A stretch of 64,000 nt of DNA, from assembly GCA_013334745.1 (NCBI GenBank), contig JAAXWY010000006.1, forward strand, positions 1 to 64,000, in the 5' to 3' direction. Positions 52,448 to 60,768 of the stretch are shown one piece after another. This DNA comes from Coriobacteriia bacterium (GTDB lineage Bacteria > Actinomycetota > Coriobacteriia > Anaerosomatales > JAAXUF01). The first letter of the stretch is position 1; each line of letters opens with the position of its first letter. A program made the position numbers and the translations under genes. The notes under the pieces are model-generated. The model saw only the letters and a list, made by a program, of their open reading frames with translations, ran no database searches and had not been told where the DNA came from.

Positions 52448-53779
52448 GTGAGCATGAACGCCCGCGCACCCAAAGGCACCGCCGATATGCTCCCCAGCAC
52501 CGCGCGTGCATGGGAGCATCTGACTCGCACAGCTCAGGAGCTCTTCGCGCGGTATGGCTACGAGCCCATCTACACACCGATGTTTGAGCATACCGAGGTC
52601 TTCACGCGAGGTATCGGCGAGGCCACAGACGTCGTGTCGAAGGAGATGTACACCTTCGAGGACAAGGGCGGGCGGTCGTTGACCCTGCGCCCGGAGGCGA
52701 CCGCGAGCGTCGTTCGGGCGGCACTTGAGCACTCACTCGCTGCCAACGGGCAGTTCGCGAAGGTCTACTACGCCGGCCCGATGTTCCGATATGAGCGACC
52801 CCAGAAGGGCCGCATGCGGCAGTTCTGGCAGATCGGCGCAGAGTTGCTCGGCGCCGCCGAGCCGACGGCCGATGCCGAGCTCATCACGCTGCTGTGGCGC
52901 TTCTTCGAGGCGTGTGGTATCCCCGCTGGGAACATGCGACTTCTCATCAACTCGATGGGCGACGAGCACTGCCGGCCGGCGTACCGCGACAAGGTCGCGG
53001 ACTTCATCCGTTCACACGCCGACGGGCTGTGCGAAGAGTGCAACCGCCGCGCCGAGACCAACCCGTTGCGCGCCTTTGACTGCAAGAACCCGGCGTGCCG
53101 AGAGATCATGGGCGGTGCGCCGCTACTTCGCGATGAGCTGTGCGAACCGTGCCGAGAGCACTATGCGCAGGTCAAGGGCGCGCTCGATGGCCTCGGCATC
53201 CCGTATGTCGAGGATCCGTCGCTTGTTCGCGGACTCGACTACTACACACGTACCGTCTTTGAAGTGCAGGCCGACGCCGGTCTCGGGAGCCAGAACGCGA
53301 TCGGTGGGGGAGGTCGCTACGACCGCCTCATGGAGGCCTACGACGGTCCGCCCACCCCGGGCCTCGGGTTCGCGCTCGGGTTCGAGCGCACGATGCTCGC
53401 GATGGAGGCGGCCGGGGCCGAGGTCGTCGGTCCGGCGCGCGCCGAGGTCTACGTTGCACGCGTGGATGAGGACGCCGCCGATGCGGTGTTCGCTGTCGTC
53501 TCGGCGCTTCGAGACAGCGGCATCGCCGCGGAGTGCGATCACCAGGCGCGCAGCCTGAAGTCCCAGCTCAAGCAGGCCGACAAGCTCAATGCGTCTGCCG
53601 TCGTCTTCGTTGGTCCCCGTGCGGTCACCGAAGGCGTGTTCGAAGTGAAGCACATGGGCGAGTCGAGCCAAGCGGACGTAACCGCCGCCGACCTGCCCGC
53701 CGCCCTTGCTCGGTTCGCGAGCGGCACCGTCGACGGTGCTCGACTCGCGCGCCTACTGACAGAGAGGTTCGGAGCCTGA
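52448..53779 (+). CDS. hisS: Histidyl-tRNA synthetase
   Basis: The GTG at 52448 is preferred because GAAGGG lies upstream; an ATG six bases later is possible. The 443 residues have class II motifs (GTADMLP, LTLRPEATASVVRA, FWQIGAELLGA, GLDYYTRTVFE, GGGGRYDRL, GLGFALGFERTML). The insert with CEEC...CKNPAC...CEPC resembles a metal-binding subdomain seen in several HisRS. A TACACT box at about 52399-52404 may be its -10. The stop overlaps aspS in TGATG. Confidence 0.96.
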   Translation: MSMNARAPKGTADMLPSTARAWEHLTRTAQELFARYGYEPIYTPMFEHTEVFTRGIGEATDVVSKEMYTFEDKGGRSLTLRPEATASVVRAALEHSLAANGQFAKVYYAGPMFRYERPQKGRMRQFWQIGAELLGAAEPTADAELITLLWRFFEACGIPAGNMRLLINSMGDEHCRPAYRDKVADFIRSHADGLCEECNRRAETNPLRAFDCKNPACREIMGGAPLLRDELCEPCREHYAQVKGALDGLGIPYVEDPSLVRGLDYYTRTVFEVQADAGLGSQNAIGGGGRYDRLMEAYDGPPTPGLGFALGFERTMLAMEAAGAEVVGPARAEVYVARVDEDAADAVFAVVSALRDSGIAAECDHQARSLKSQLKQADKLNASAVVFVGPRAVTEGVFEVKHMGESSQADVTAADLPAALARFASGTVDGARLARLLTERFGA

Positions 53780-55548
53780 TGCTCGACGCCCGCTACTCAA
53801 TGCGCTCTCACCTGTGCGGTTCCCTGTCGGCCAAAGACGTCGGCGAGATCGTCACGCTCGCCGGGTGGGTCGGCAAGCGCCGCGACCACGGTGGCCTCAT
53901 CTTCATCGATGTGCGCGACCGCACCGGCATCGCGCAGTGCACCTTCGATCCGGAGACGAGCGGCGAGGCGTTCATCACCGCGGAGCAGGTGCGCCCCGAG
54001 TGGGTCGTGCTGCTCACCGGTGTCGTCCGTCGTCGCCCCGAGGGCACCGACAATCCGAACATGCCTACCGGTGAGATCGAGGTCATCATTCGATCGGCAG
54101 AGGTGCTCAACCGCTCTGAGACGCCTCCGTTCGAGATCGAAGCAGGCATCGAGACCGATGAGCTCACGCGGCTGAAGTGGCGCTATCTCGACATCCGCCG
54201 CCCCGAGATGCTCGCTGCGCTGCAGCTCCGCGACCGCGTCACGCAGCGCTTCCGCAAGTCGCTCGAGCATCGCGGCTTCATGGAGGTCGAGACGCCGATC
54301 CTCACCAAGTCCACTCCGGAAGGCGCTCGTGACTTCATCGTCCCGAGCCGCCTGAACCCTGGCAAGTTCTACGCGCTGCCTCAGTCGCCGCAGCTCTTCA
54401 AGCAGCTGCTCATGGTCGCCGGCGTTGAGCGCTACTACCAGATTGCGCGCTGCTTCCGCGACGAGGACCTGCGCGCCGACCGTCAGCCCGAGTTCACCCA
54501 GGTCGACATCGAGATGTCCTTCGTCGACCTCGAAGGCGTGCTCGCGATGATGGAAGACGTGATGCGCGAGGTCATGCACGAGGCGGGACACACCTTCGAG
54601 ACACCGCTCGCGCGCATCACCTACCACGAATCGATGGAGCGCTACGGTTGTGATCGTCCTGACGTGCGCTTCGGGCTTGAGCTCGTGGACGTCAGCGAGG
54701 TGTTTACCGGCAGCGAGTTCAAGGTATTCGCGGGCGCACTTGCAGCAGGCGGAGCTATCAAGGCCATCTGCGCAACCGGTGCGGGCGACTGGAGCCGCGG
54801 CAAGATCGACGCGCTCAACCAGGCGGCCATCGACGCAGGCGCCAAGGGCTTGGCGTGGGTCGCGCTTACGAGCGAGGGCGAGATCAAGAGCCCGGTCGCG
54901 AAGTTCTTCACCGACGACGAGATGGCCGCGCTTCGCACAGCGGTTGACGCGAAGCCGGGCGACCTCATCTGCATGGTCGCCGATAAGCGCGCAGTGGCCA
55001 ACGAGGTGCTCGGCACCTTGCGTCTCAAGCTCGCGGACGAGCTCGGCATCGAGCGCACCGGCTTTGCGCCGCTTTGGGTGCTCGGATTCCCGCTGTTCAC
55101 GTGGGACGAAGAGGGCCAGCGCTGGGATGCCAGCCACAACCCGTTCATGCTGCCCTACGCCGAGCACGTCGATGCGCTTGAGTCCGACCCGGGCGCTGCT
55201 ATCGGCTACTCCTACGACCTCGTCATGAACGGCTACGAGATCGGCGGCGGCACGCTGCGTATTCCCAACCCGGAACTGCAGATGCGCGTCTTCCGGCTCA
55301 TGGGTATGACCGATGAGGAAGCGCACGAGAAGTTCGGCTTCTTGCTTGAGGCCCTTTCGTTTGGCGCGCCGCCGCACGGCGGCATCGCGCTCGGACTCGA
55401 CCGGCTTGTGATGCTGTTGTGCGGCGCACACTCCATCCGAGACGTCATCGCGTTCCCGAAGACCTCGTCCGGCGGCGATCCGATGACGTCTGCGCCTGAC
55501 GCGGTCTCCGCGCGTCAGCTCAAGGACGTACACCTGCGCGAGAACTAG
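53779..55548 (+). CDS. aspS: Aspartyl-tRNA synthetase
   Basis: The 589-residue enzyme has the OB-fold anticodon domain (VTLAGWVGKRRDHGGLIFID), class II motif 2 (FRDEDLRADRQPEFTQVDIEMSF in the conserved arrangement) and motif 3 (GLDRLVMLLCG), with the bacterial GAD insertion between. Its GGAG site lies in the end of hisS, and ATG overlaps the hisS stop. hisS-aspS order is common in Gram-positives. Whether it also charges tRNA-Asn cannot be told. Confidence 0.96.
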   Translation: MLDARYSMRSHLCGSLSAKDVGEIVTLAGWVGKRRDHGGLIFIDVRDRTGIAQCTFDPETSGEAFITAEQVRPEWVVLLTGVVRRRPEGTDNPNMPTGEIEVIIRSAEVLNRSETPPFEIEAGIETDELTRLKWRYLDIRRPEMLAALQLRDRVTQRFRKSLEHRGFMEVETPILTKSTPEGARDFIVPSRLNPGKFYALPQSPQLFKQLLMVAGVERYYQIARCFRDEDLRADRQPEFTQVDIEMSFVDLEGVLAMMEDVMREVMHEAGHTFETPLARITYHESMERYGCDRPDVRFGLELVDVSEVFTGSEFKVFAGALAAGGAIKAICATGAGDWSRGKIDALNQAAIDAGAKGLAWVALTSEGEIKSPVAKFFTDDEMAALRTAVDAKPGDLICMVADKRAVANEVLGTLRLKLADELGIERTGFAPLWVLGFPLFTWDEEGQRWDASHNPFMLPYAEHVDALESDPGAAIGYSYDLVMNGYEIGGGTLRIPNPELQMRVFRLMGMTDEEAHEKFGFLLEALSFGAPPHGGIALGLDRLVMLLCGAHSIRDVIAFPKTSSGGDPMTSAPDAVSARQLKDVHLREN

Positions 55549-55600
55549 GCTGCGCGGCGTCTCAAAGCTGCGCACGCGTGTGGATGTGCGGTTGTGCGTG

Positions 55601-55629
55601 TTGGCGGCGTCGCTGGCGCGGGTTAGAAT
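55601..55629 (+). promoter_or_regulatory. Promoter of the 6S RNA candidate
   Basis: TTGGCG (55601-55606) and TAGAAT (55624-55629) are exactly 17 bases apart, the best SigA-like promoter in the window. Transcription would start near 55636-55637, where the structured RNA begins. Confidence 0.75.
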
Positions 55630-55636
55630 CTAACCA

Positions 55637-55807
55637 GGCTTCGCCTTGCGCGTGGCTCGGCACTCACGGTCGAACCAACACTTCTTCACCGGGAGCCCTA
55701 GATTCGCAGGTGGAAAGGTATCCCTCCTCGGAGGGAAGCTTGAAATCTACGTGCGGGCACCCACCTGCCGAGGCAGGTTCACCAAGCCGGGCTGCGCAAG
55801 GCGGGGC
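55637..55807 (+). ncRNA. ssrS: 6S RNA candidate
   Basis: The roughly 171-base RNA is closed by a 14-pair stem: GCTTCGCCTTGCGC (55638-55651) pairs with GCGCAAGGCGGGGC (55794-55807), two G-U pairs. Beyond a small bulge, GCTCGG (55655-55660) pairs with CCGGGC (55787-55792). Farther in, GCAGGTGG pairs with CCACCTGC, with hairpin CCCTC/GAGGG inside; between the outer and inner stems lies an unpaired region, as in the central bubble of 6S RNA. The position between aspS and rarA agrees with 6S-1 of Bacillus as I recall it. No T run follows, which fits processing of the 3' end. Confidence 0.72.
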
Positions 55808-55835
55808 AATGAGGGTATTCGTGGGAGGAAGCAGA

Positions 55836-56420
55836 ATGCGCAGATTCGTCGCAGTTCTCGTCGTAGCAGTACTCGCACTCACGCTCTTCGGATGTGGCGG
55901 CGGTGGGGAGGCCGCAGCTCCTGCAGCGCCTGCCGCCACCGGCGCTGAGGCAGCCCCCGTAGCTCCTCCGGCATCGCCCCCCGTGGCCCTCTCCGAGAAC
56001 GAGCCCGAAGTCTTCGAGCCGTTCCCGACCAGTGACGCGATTCCGAAGGAGGTCAGCGAGGCCATCGCAGCGAAGCAGCCGACGCTGATCTACTTCTACG
56101 ATGCCACGCAGAGTTCGAGCAAGGAATCGCGCAAGATCATCAACTCGGTACTCAACTCGAACCGTGGGCTTGTCGATCTCGCGGCCTACGACGTCGGCGA
56201 GTATATCAAGGCACAGGCCGACGGTACCGTGAACATCGACAACGAGCCGTTCTCCAAAGACGCCGATTACCAACAGTCGATCGAACTCGCCCGCCTTCTC
56301 GGCGTGAAGAACACGCCCTACGTGGTGATCACCGACTCGCAGGGCTACATCATCTGGAAGTTCAAAGGCCTCGTCGAGCGAGACTTCCTCGAGCGCGAGG
56401 TCCTTCGCGCGGCCAATTAG
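55836..56420 (+). CDS. Lipoprotein with cysteine-less thioredoxin-like fold
   Basis: The ATG at 55836 follows GGGAGGAAG; 194 residues. The signal peptide ends in LTLFGC, a lipobox, followed by an alanine- and proline-rich linker. From residue 80 on a thioredoxin-like fold is seen: PTLIYFYDATQSSSKESRK at the active-site place, where CxxC is replaced by serines, and NTPYVVITDSQGYIIWKFKG with the cis-proline. It therefore cannot do thiol exchange but may bind a partner. It ends 3 bases before rarA. Confidence 0.82.
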   Translation: MRRFVAVLVVAVLALTLFGCGGGGEAAAPAAPAATGAEAAPVAPPASPPVALSENEPEVFEPFPTSDAIPKEVSEAIAAKQPTLIYFYDATQSSSKESRKIINSVLNSNRGLVDLAAYDVGEYIKAQADGTVNIDNEPFSKDADYQQSIELARLLGVKNTPYVVITDSQGYIIWKFKGLVERDFLEREVLRAAN

Positions 56421-56423
56421 CGC

Positions 56424-57797
56424 GTGAGCACGCTCTTCGACGACTCTGCGGCGAGTAACCGCGCGGCAGTAGCCCCGCTGGCTGTTCGGCTCCGCCCGCG
56501 CACGCTCGACGAGTTCGTCGGGCAGAGCGTGGTCGTAGGCGAAGACACGTGGCTGCGGCGCGCCATCGATGCCGATGCGCTCTTCTCGCTCATCCTCTAT
56601 GGGCCGGCAGGCACCGGCAAGACGTCGCTGGCGCGAATCATCGCCGGTGCCACTTCGGCCTGGTTCGAGGAGGTCAGTGCGGTGACCGGCGGTGTCGCGG
56701 AGCTACGCGCCGCTATCGCTGCTGCGACCGACCGACTCGGGCTCTCCGCGCAGAGGACGATTCTGTTCGTCGACGAGATCCACCGGTTCAGCAAGTCCCA
56801 GCAAGACGCGCTGCTGCACGCCGTCGAAGACCGCATCGTCGTCCTCATCGGCGCCACCACCGAGAACCCCTTCTTCGAGGTGAATGCTCCGCTCGTGAGT
56901 CGCTCGCGGGTCATCGAGCTCACGCCTCTCGCCGACGAGGACATTGCGGTCCTCATCGAGCGGGCGCTCGTGGACGAGCGTGGATTTGGCGGCACCGTGA
57001 CGCTGGAGGACGAGGCGCGGACGGCCATCGTGCTCACGGCGGGCGGTGATGCCCGCGTCGCGCTCACCTCACTCGAACTCGCGGCCGCGTGGGCGGTTCC
57101 TGACACCGAGGGGCGCAGGCGCGTGACGCTGGATGCCGTTTCGCAGGCGAGCCCCACCCGCATCCTGCCCTACGACAAGACCGGTGACGTTCACTACGAC
57201 GTCATCAGCGCCTTCATCAAGTCCATGCGGGGCAGTGATCCCGACGCCGCCGTGTATTGGCTCGCCCGGATGATCCATGGGGGTGAGGACCCGAAGTTCA
57301 TCGCGCGCCGCATGCTGATCTTCGCAGCTGAGGACGTCGGAAACGCCAGCCCGCATGCCGTCCTTGTCGCCCACGCCGCCTTCAAGGCCGCCGAGTCGAT
57401 CGGCTGGCCGGAGTGCCGCATCTCATTGGCGCAGGCAGCCGTTCATCTCGCGCTGGCTCCCAAGAGCAACGCCTCGTACCTCGCCATCGACGCCGCGCTC
57501 GACGAAGTGCGCTCCGGCCCTGCGCGAGCGGTCCCGAATCATCTGCGTGACAGGCACCGTCCCGGCGCCGAGTCGTACGGACCGTACCTCTACCCGCATG
57601 ACTATCCCGAGGCGATCGTCGCGCAGCGCTATCTTCCAGAGGGCCTCGAGGCCGGGGCCTTCTTCCAGGCGTCGTCTCGGGGATGGGAGGCGGAGCGAGT
57701 TCGCGCGCTCAGCCGGCTGCATGAGGCGGGGGAGCCGCAACGCTCAGCCGCTCAGGAAGGGCCGTTCGGCGCGGGCGAGCCGGACCAGAGTGCGTGA
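56424..57797 (+). CDS. rarA: Replication-associated recombination protein RarA/MgsA
   Basis: The GTG at 56424 stands 3 bases after the lipoprotein stop. The 457-residue AAA+ ATPase has Walker A GPAGTGKTS near residue 60, Walker B LFVDEIHRFSKSQQD, sensor GATTENPFFEVN and the C-terminal region (DVGNASPHAVLVAHAAF, GPYLYPHDYPEAIV) typical of RarA. It acts at stalled replication forks. It is next to the 6S RNA candidate, as in Bacillus. Confidence 0.95.
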   Translation: MSTLFDDSAASNRAAVAPLAVRLRPRTLDEFVGQSVVVGEDTWLRRAIDADALFSLILYGPAGTGKTSLARIIAGATSAWFEEVSAVTGGVAELRAAIAAATDRLGLSAQRTILFVDEIHRFSKSQQDALLHAVEDRIVVLIGATTENPFFEVNAPLVSRSRVIELTPLADEDIAVLIERALVDERGFGGTVTLEDEARTAIVLTAGGDARVALTSLELAAAWAVPDTEGRRRVTLDAVSQASPTRILPYDKTGDVHYDVISAFIKSMRGSDPDAAVYWLARMIHGGEDPKFIARRMLIFAAEDVGNASPHAVLVAHAAFKAAESIGWPECRISLAQAAVHLALAPKSNASYLAIDAALDEVRSGPARAVPNHLRDRHRPGAESYGPYLYPHDYPEAIVAQRYLPEGLEAGAFFQASSRGWEAERVRALSRLHEAGEPQRSAAQEGPFGAGEPDQSA

Positions 57798-57856
57798 GCG
57801 CCGGAATGACCCTCTGATACACTGAGTGGACGGGCAAACACGACTTGGGAGGCGCC

Positions 57857-58363
57857 GTGGACACCACAACAGTGCTGCTCAGCGTGCTACTCGTGGTGGC
57901 GGCGATAGCCTGCGCAGTGGCCATCTGGGCGCTCGTCGAGATGGCGAAGACGGCACGCTCGGTCAAGCGACTCACCGACGACTTGGACGCCCGCGTCATT
58001 CCTCTCGTCGATAAGCTCGATGTGAGCGTCGATGCATTCAATGCGGAGTTGCTTCGTGTTGACGCCATCGTCACGCGGTTCGAGGAAGTCAGCGAGCGCG
58101 TCGAGTCCACTTCGCGCACGGTGCATGACGTCGCCAACGCCCCCGTCGAGATCGTCACCGATCTCGCCGACCGTGTGCGCAAGGCGTGGCGGACGCGCAA
58201 GTCCGCGCACACCGACGTCGATACCACCGGCCAGACGCCACCCGAGGCTGATGCGGCCACCGCATCGCCTGCGGATGCCCCGACGCCCACGTCCGAGCAA
58301 ACCGACACCATCCTGGTGTCGTTCGACGATGAAGACCCGATCCCAACCGGGACCGACGCCTAG
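57857..58363 (+). CDS. DUF948-like membrane-anchored protein
   Basis: The GTG at 57857 follows GGGAGG. The 168 residues have an N-terminal helix (VLLSVLLVVAAIACAVAIWAL), then a coiled-coil-like region (LTDDLDARVIPLVDKLDVSVDAF, VTRFEEVSERVEST) and a disordered tail rich in A, T, P and D. This layout matches the YtxG/DUF948 family of unknown function. A TACACT -10-like box is at 57818-57823. It precedes the sigma-factor module. Confidence 0.82.
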   Translation: MDTTTVLLSVLLVVAAIACAVAIWALVEMAKTARSVKRLTDDLDARVIPLVDKLDVSVDAFNAELLRVDAIVTRFEEVSERVESTSRTVHDVANAPVEIVTDLADRVRKAWRTRKSAHTDVDTTGQTPPEADAATASPADAPTPTSEQTDTILVSFDDEDPIPTGTDA

Positions 58364-58384
58364 AGGAGGCGAGCTGATCCACTC

Positions 58385-58777
58385 ATGGGACACGATCTGA
58401 TCACCCTCACGGTTCCTGCGCGCAGTGACTACGCGCGCACGGTCCGCATGACCGCAGCGGCGCTGGTCGGCCGGATGGACATGAGCTACGACGATGTCGA
58501 AGACGTGCGGATGGCGGCAGAGGAAGCCTTCGTCTACGCAGTCGACACGTTCGACGACGACGCGTCGGTCGTCTTCGAGTTTCGAGTCGGCGACAACGAG
58601 ATCGAGATATCGGTACCACTCGGCAGCAAGTGCGTCTCGGCAGATGAACCCGACGATGCCGCTTCACTTGCAGGCTTCATCCTCGAGTCCGTGTGCGACG
58701 AGCATGAGTTCGCAACCGGCGAAAACGGTGCGTTCTTGCGGCTCGTGAAGCGCGCCGGGAGCGCCGATGCCGACTAG
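58385..58777 (+). CDS. Degenerate RsbW-like anti-sigma protein
   Basis: The 130-residue protein has the size and layout of RsbW/SpoIIAB kinases (MSYDDVEDVRMAAEEAFVYA). The N-box, EAxxNAxxH in RsbW, reads EAFVYAVDT, so the Mg-ATP asparagine and the histidine are missing, and the G1 box DxGxG is replaced by SVPLGSKCVS. ATP binding and kinase activity are therefore doubtful. The nearest GGAGG lies 17 bases before the ATG, rather far. It overlaps the sigma gene by 11 bases; a role as anti-sigma factor is inferred from position. Confidence 0.8.
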   Translation: MGHDLITLTVPARSDYARTVRMTAAALVGRMDMSYDDVEDVRMAAEEAFVYAVDTFDDDASVVFEFRVGDNEIEISVPLGSKCVSADEPDDAASLAGFILESVCDEHEFATGENGAFLRLVKRAGSADAD

Positions 58778-59552
58778 GAGCGGAGCGCATAAGCAGTCAC
58801 GCCGCCTCTCGTGGGACAAGGTCCACACAAAGAACCTGTTTCGCAAGTATCGGCTTGAGGGCGATGAAGACGCTCGTGACGAACTCGTCACGATGTATCT
58901 CAATCTCGTGAAGTACCTCGCGAGCCGCTTCCGCAACCGTGGGGAGCCCATCGACGATCTCATCCAGGTGGGTACCATCGGGCTGATCAAGGCCATCGAC
59001 CGCTTCGACATCGAGCGCCAGGTGGAGTTCACCACCTACGCGACGCCGACCATCGTCGGCGAGCTGAAGCGCTACTTCCGGGACAAGGGGTGGGCAATCA
59101 AGGTCCCACGCCGTCTGCAGGAACTCTCGTTTAAGGTGAATCAGGCGGTCGATGCACTCACGCAGCGGCTGCAGCGCTCACCGACGATTCCCGAGATCGG
59201 TGAGTATCTCGGCGTCACACCTGAAGAGGTGCTCGAGGCGATGGAGACGAGCGAGGCGTACAACTTCGTCTCGCTTGAGAGCGATCGTGGAGGCGACGGG
59301 TCAGACTCCTTCTCGATTCTCGAGTACGTGGGCAAAGATGACGCGCTCATGGCCGTGATCGATGACCGTACGACGCTGTCGGCCGCGTTCAAGCAGCTCA
59401 CGCCGCAGGAGCAGCGCGTGCTCTACCTGCGATTCTTCGAAGGGCTCACGCAGACGGAGATCGCTCGGCAGCTCGACATCTCGCAGATGCAGGTCTCGCG
59501 GCTGTTGCGCCGCACCCTGAGGGTGCTTCGCGAGAACATCGTGAGGGAGTGA
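58767..59552 (+). CDS. SigB/SigF-type RNA polymerase sigma factor
   Basis: The 261 residues hold region 2 (NLVKYLASRFRNRGEPIDDLIQVGTIGLIKAIDRF, family pattern), region 3 (VPRRLQELSFKVNQAVDAL) and region 4 (QLTPQEQRVLYLRFFEGLTQTEIA, ISQMQVSRLLRRTL), as in general-stress and sporulation sigma factors of group 3. Region 1 is absent. It is translationally coupled to the degenerate RsbW-like gene. No anti-anti-sigma gene is seen in the window. Confidence 0.93.
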   Translation: MPTRSGAHKQSRRLSWDKVHTKNLFRKYRLEGDEDARDELVTMYLNLVKYLASRFRNRGEPIDDLIQVGTIGLIKAIDRFDIERQVEFTTYATPTIVGELKRYFRDKGWAIKVPRRLQELSFKVNQAVDALTQRLQRSPTIPEIGEYLGVTPEEVLEAMETSEAYNFVSLESDRGGDGSDSFSILEYVGKDDALMAVIDDRTTLSAAFKQLTPQEQRVLYLRFFEGLTQTEIARQLDISQMQVSRLLRRTLRVLRENIVRE

Positions 59553-59559
59553 CGAGGGC

Positions 59560-60726
59560 ATGACCACGCCCGAAGCCCGCTACCGCCGGTGGCGCCAGAC
59601 CTCGCTCGTCGCGTGGGGATCCATCGGCGTGCTCGTTCTACTGGCGATTGCATTGTGGGGTATCGGCAAGATCGCCGGCGCCCTCGTGCCGTTCGTGATC
59701 GCGTTCATCTTCGTGTTCCTGCTCAACTGGCCGGTTCGCGTGCTCGCCGATCGCGGTATGTCGCGCGGCGTGGCGGCCATCCTGTGTCTGTCGTCGGGCT
59801 TCGTGGTCTTCGGTGCACTCGTCGTGCTCGCCGGACCCTTCGTGGTGCGGCAGGTCATGTCGCTCGTCGACTCGTCACCGGAGAGTTTTCATCAAGCCGA
59901 GGCCATTGTGGTTTCGCTGCAAGAACGCTACGCCGACATCGCGTTTCCGCAGTGGCTCGGTGGCTTCATCACGGCAACCGGAACTCGGCTGTCGGAGCTC
60001 GCTGTCGCCTTCGGGGACGAGGTCGCTGGCGCCGTGGTCGCCACGGGAGGCGGAGTTGCGACCGCGATCTTCGATCTCGTGCTCGCCGTGGTCATCGCGT
60101 TCTGGGCGCTCAAGGACCTGCCCAAACTGCGTCACGAGATGACGGCGCTCGTCGGGCCGAAGTACGAGGACGACGCGGAGCATCTGATCTCGACGGTCAC
60201 CCGGGTGGTCGGTGGCTACCTTCGCGGGCAGACGCTCGCTTCGCTTTCCACCGGCCTTCTGGCCACCGTCGGGCTTGCAGTCATCGGCGTTCCCTACGCT
60301 TTCGTGCTTGGCCTGATCACCACCGTGTTCAACTACGTTCCCTACGTCGGTCCGTTCGCCGCGGGGCTCATCGCGGCACTTGTGGGGCTCATCAAGGGGC
60401 CGTGGATAGCGTTGCTCGCAATCGTCGTCATCGTGGTCGCGCAGAACGTGACCGATACGCTCATCACGCCCCGGGTCATGTCCGATCAGGTCGACCTGCA
60501 TCCGACGCTCGTGATATTCTCGCTGCTTGTCGGCGGCTCGCTGTTCGGGATTCCGGGCATGCTGTTCGCTATCCCGGTCGCTGCCACCGGCAAGGGCCTG
60601 TTCGTCTACTACTTCGAGCAGCGCACCCAGCGACAACTCGCCAGTGAGGACGGCGCCTTGTTCCGCGGCTCCGGCTGCGATGATGAGCGTACGGAACCAT
60701 CTGACGACGACGCCGGAATGGCGTAA
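59560..60726 (+). CDS. PerM/AI-2E-type membrane permease
   Basis: The 388-residue protein has about eight membrane segments and the pattern of the AI-2E/PerM/TqsA family: VPFVIAFIFVFLLNWPV at the start, GGYLRGQTLASLSTGLLATVG, VFNYVPYVGPFAAGL and DTLITPRVMSDQVDLHP near the end. Family members export quorum signals, sodium or other small solutes; substrate unknown. It starts 8 bases after the sigma stop and is probably in the same operon as the sigma factor and alaS. Confidence 0.9.
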   Translation: MTTPEARYRRWRQTSLVAWGSIGVLVLLAIALWGIGKIAGALVPFVIAFIFVFLLNWPVRVLADRGMSRGVAAILCLSSGFVVFGALVVLAGPFVVRQVMSLVDSSPESFHQAEAIVVSLQERYADIAFPQWLGGFITATGTRLSELAVAFGDEVAGAVVATGGGVATAIFDLVLAVVIAFWALKDLPKLRHEMTALVGPKYEDDAEHLISTVTRVVGGYLRGQTLASLSTGLLATVGLAVIGVPYAFVLGLITTVFNYVPYVGPFAAGLIAALVGLIKGPWIALLAIVVIVVAQNVTDTLITPRVMSDQVDLHPTLVIFSLLVGGSLFGIPGMLFAIPVAATGKGLFVYYFEQRTQRQLASEDGALFRGSGCDDERTEPSDDDAGMA

Positions 60727-60768
60727 GGGGCTCGCCCCGACCGATTGCGAACAACTGAGGAGCAACAC

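Noticed and set aside
53797-55575. A 592-codon open frame antisense to aspS
   Set aside because: The sense frame is an unmistakable aspartyl-tRNA synthetase; the antisense translation shows no domain and arises from GC-rich codon structure.
55637-55807. SRP RNA, tmRNA or RNase P RNA as alternatives for the structured RNA
   Set aside because: The conserved SRP tetraloop helix, the tmRNA tRNA-like ends and the RNase P core sequences are not seen; the rod with central open region fits 6S better.
60727-60738. GGGG-CTCG-CCCC as terminator between the permease and alaS
   Set aside because: The four-pair stem without T run is too short to stop transcription, and the genes probably form one operon.
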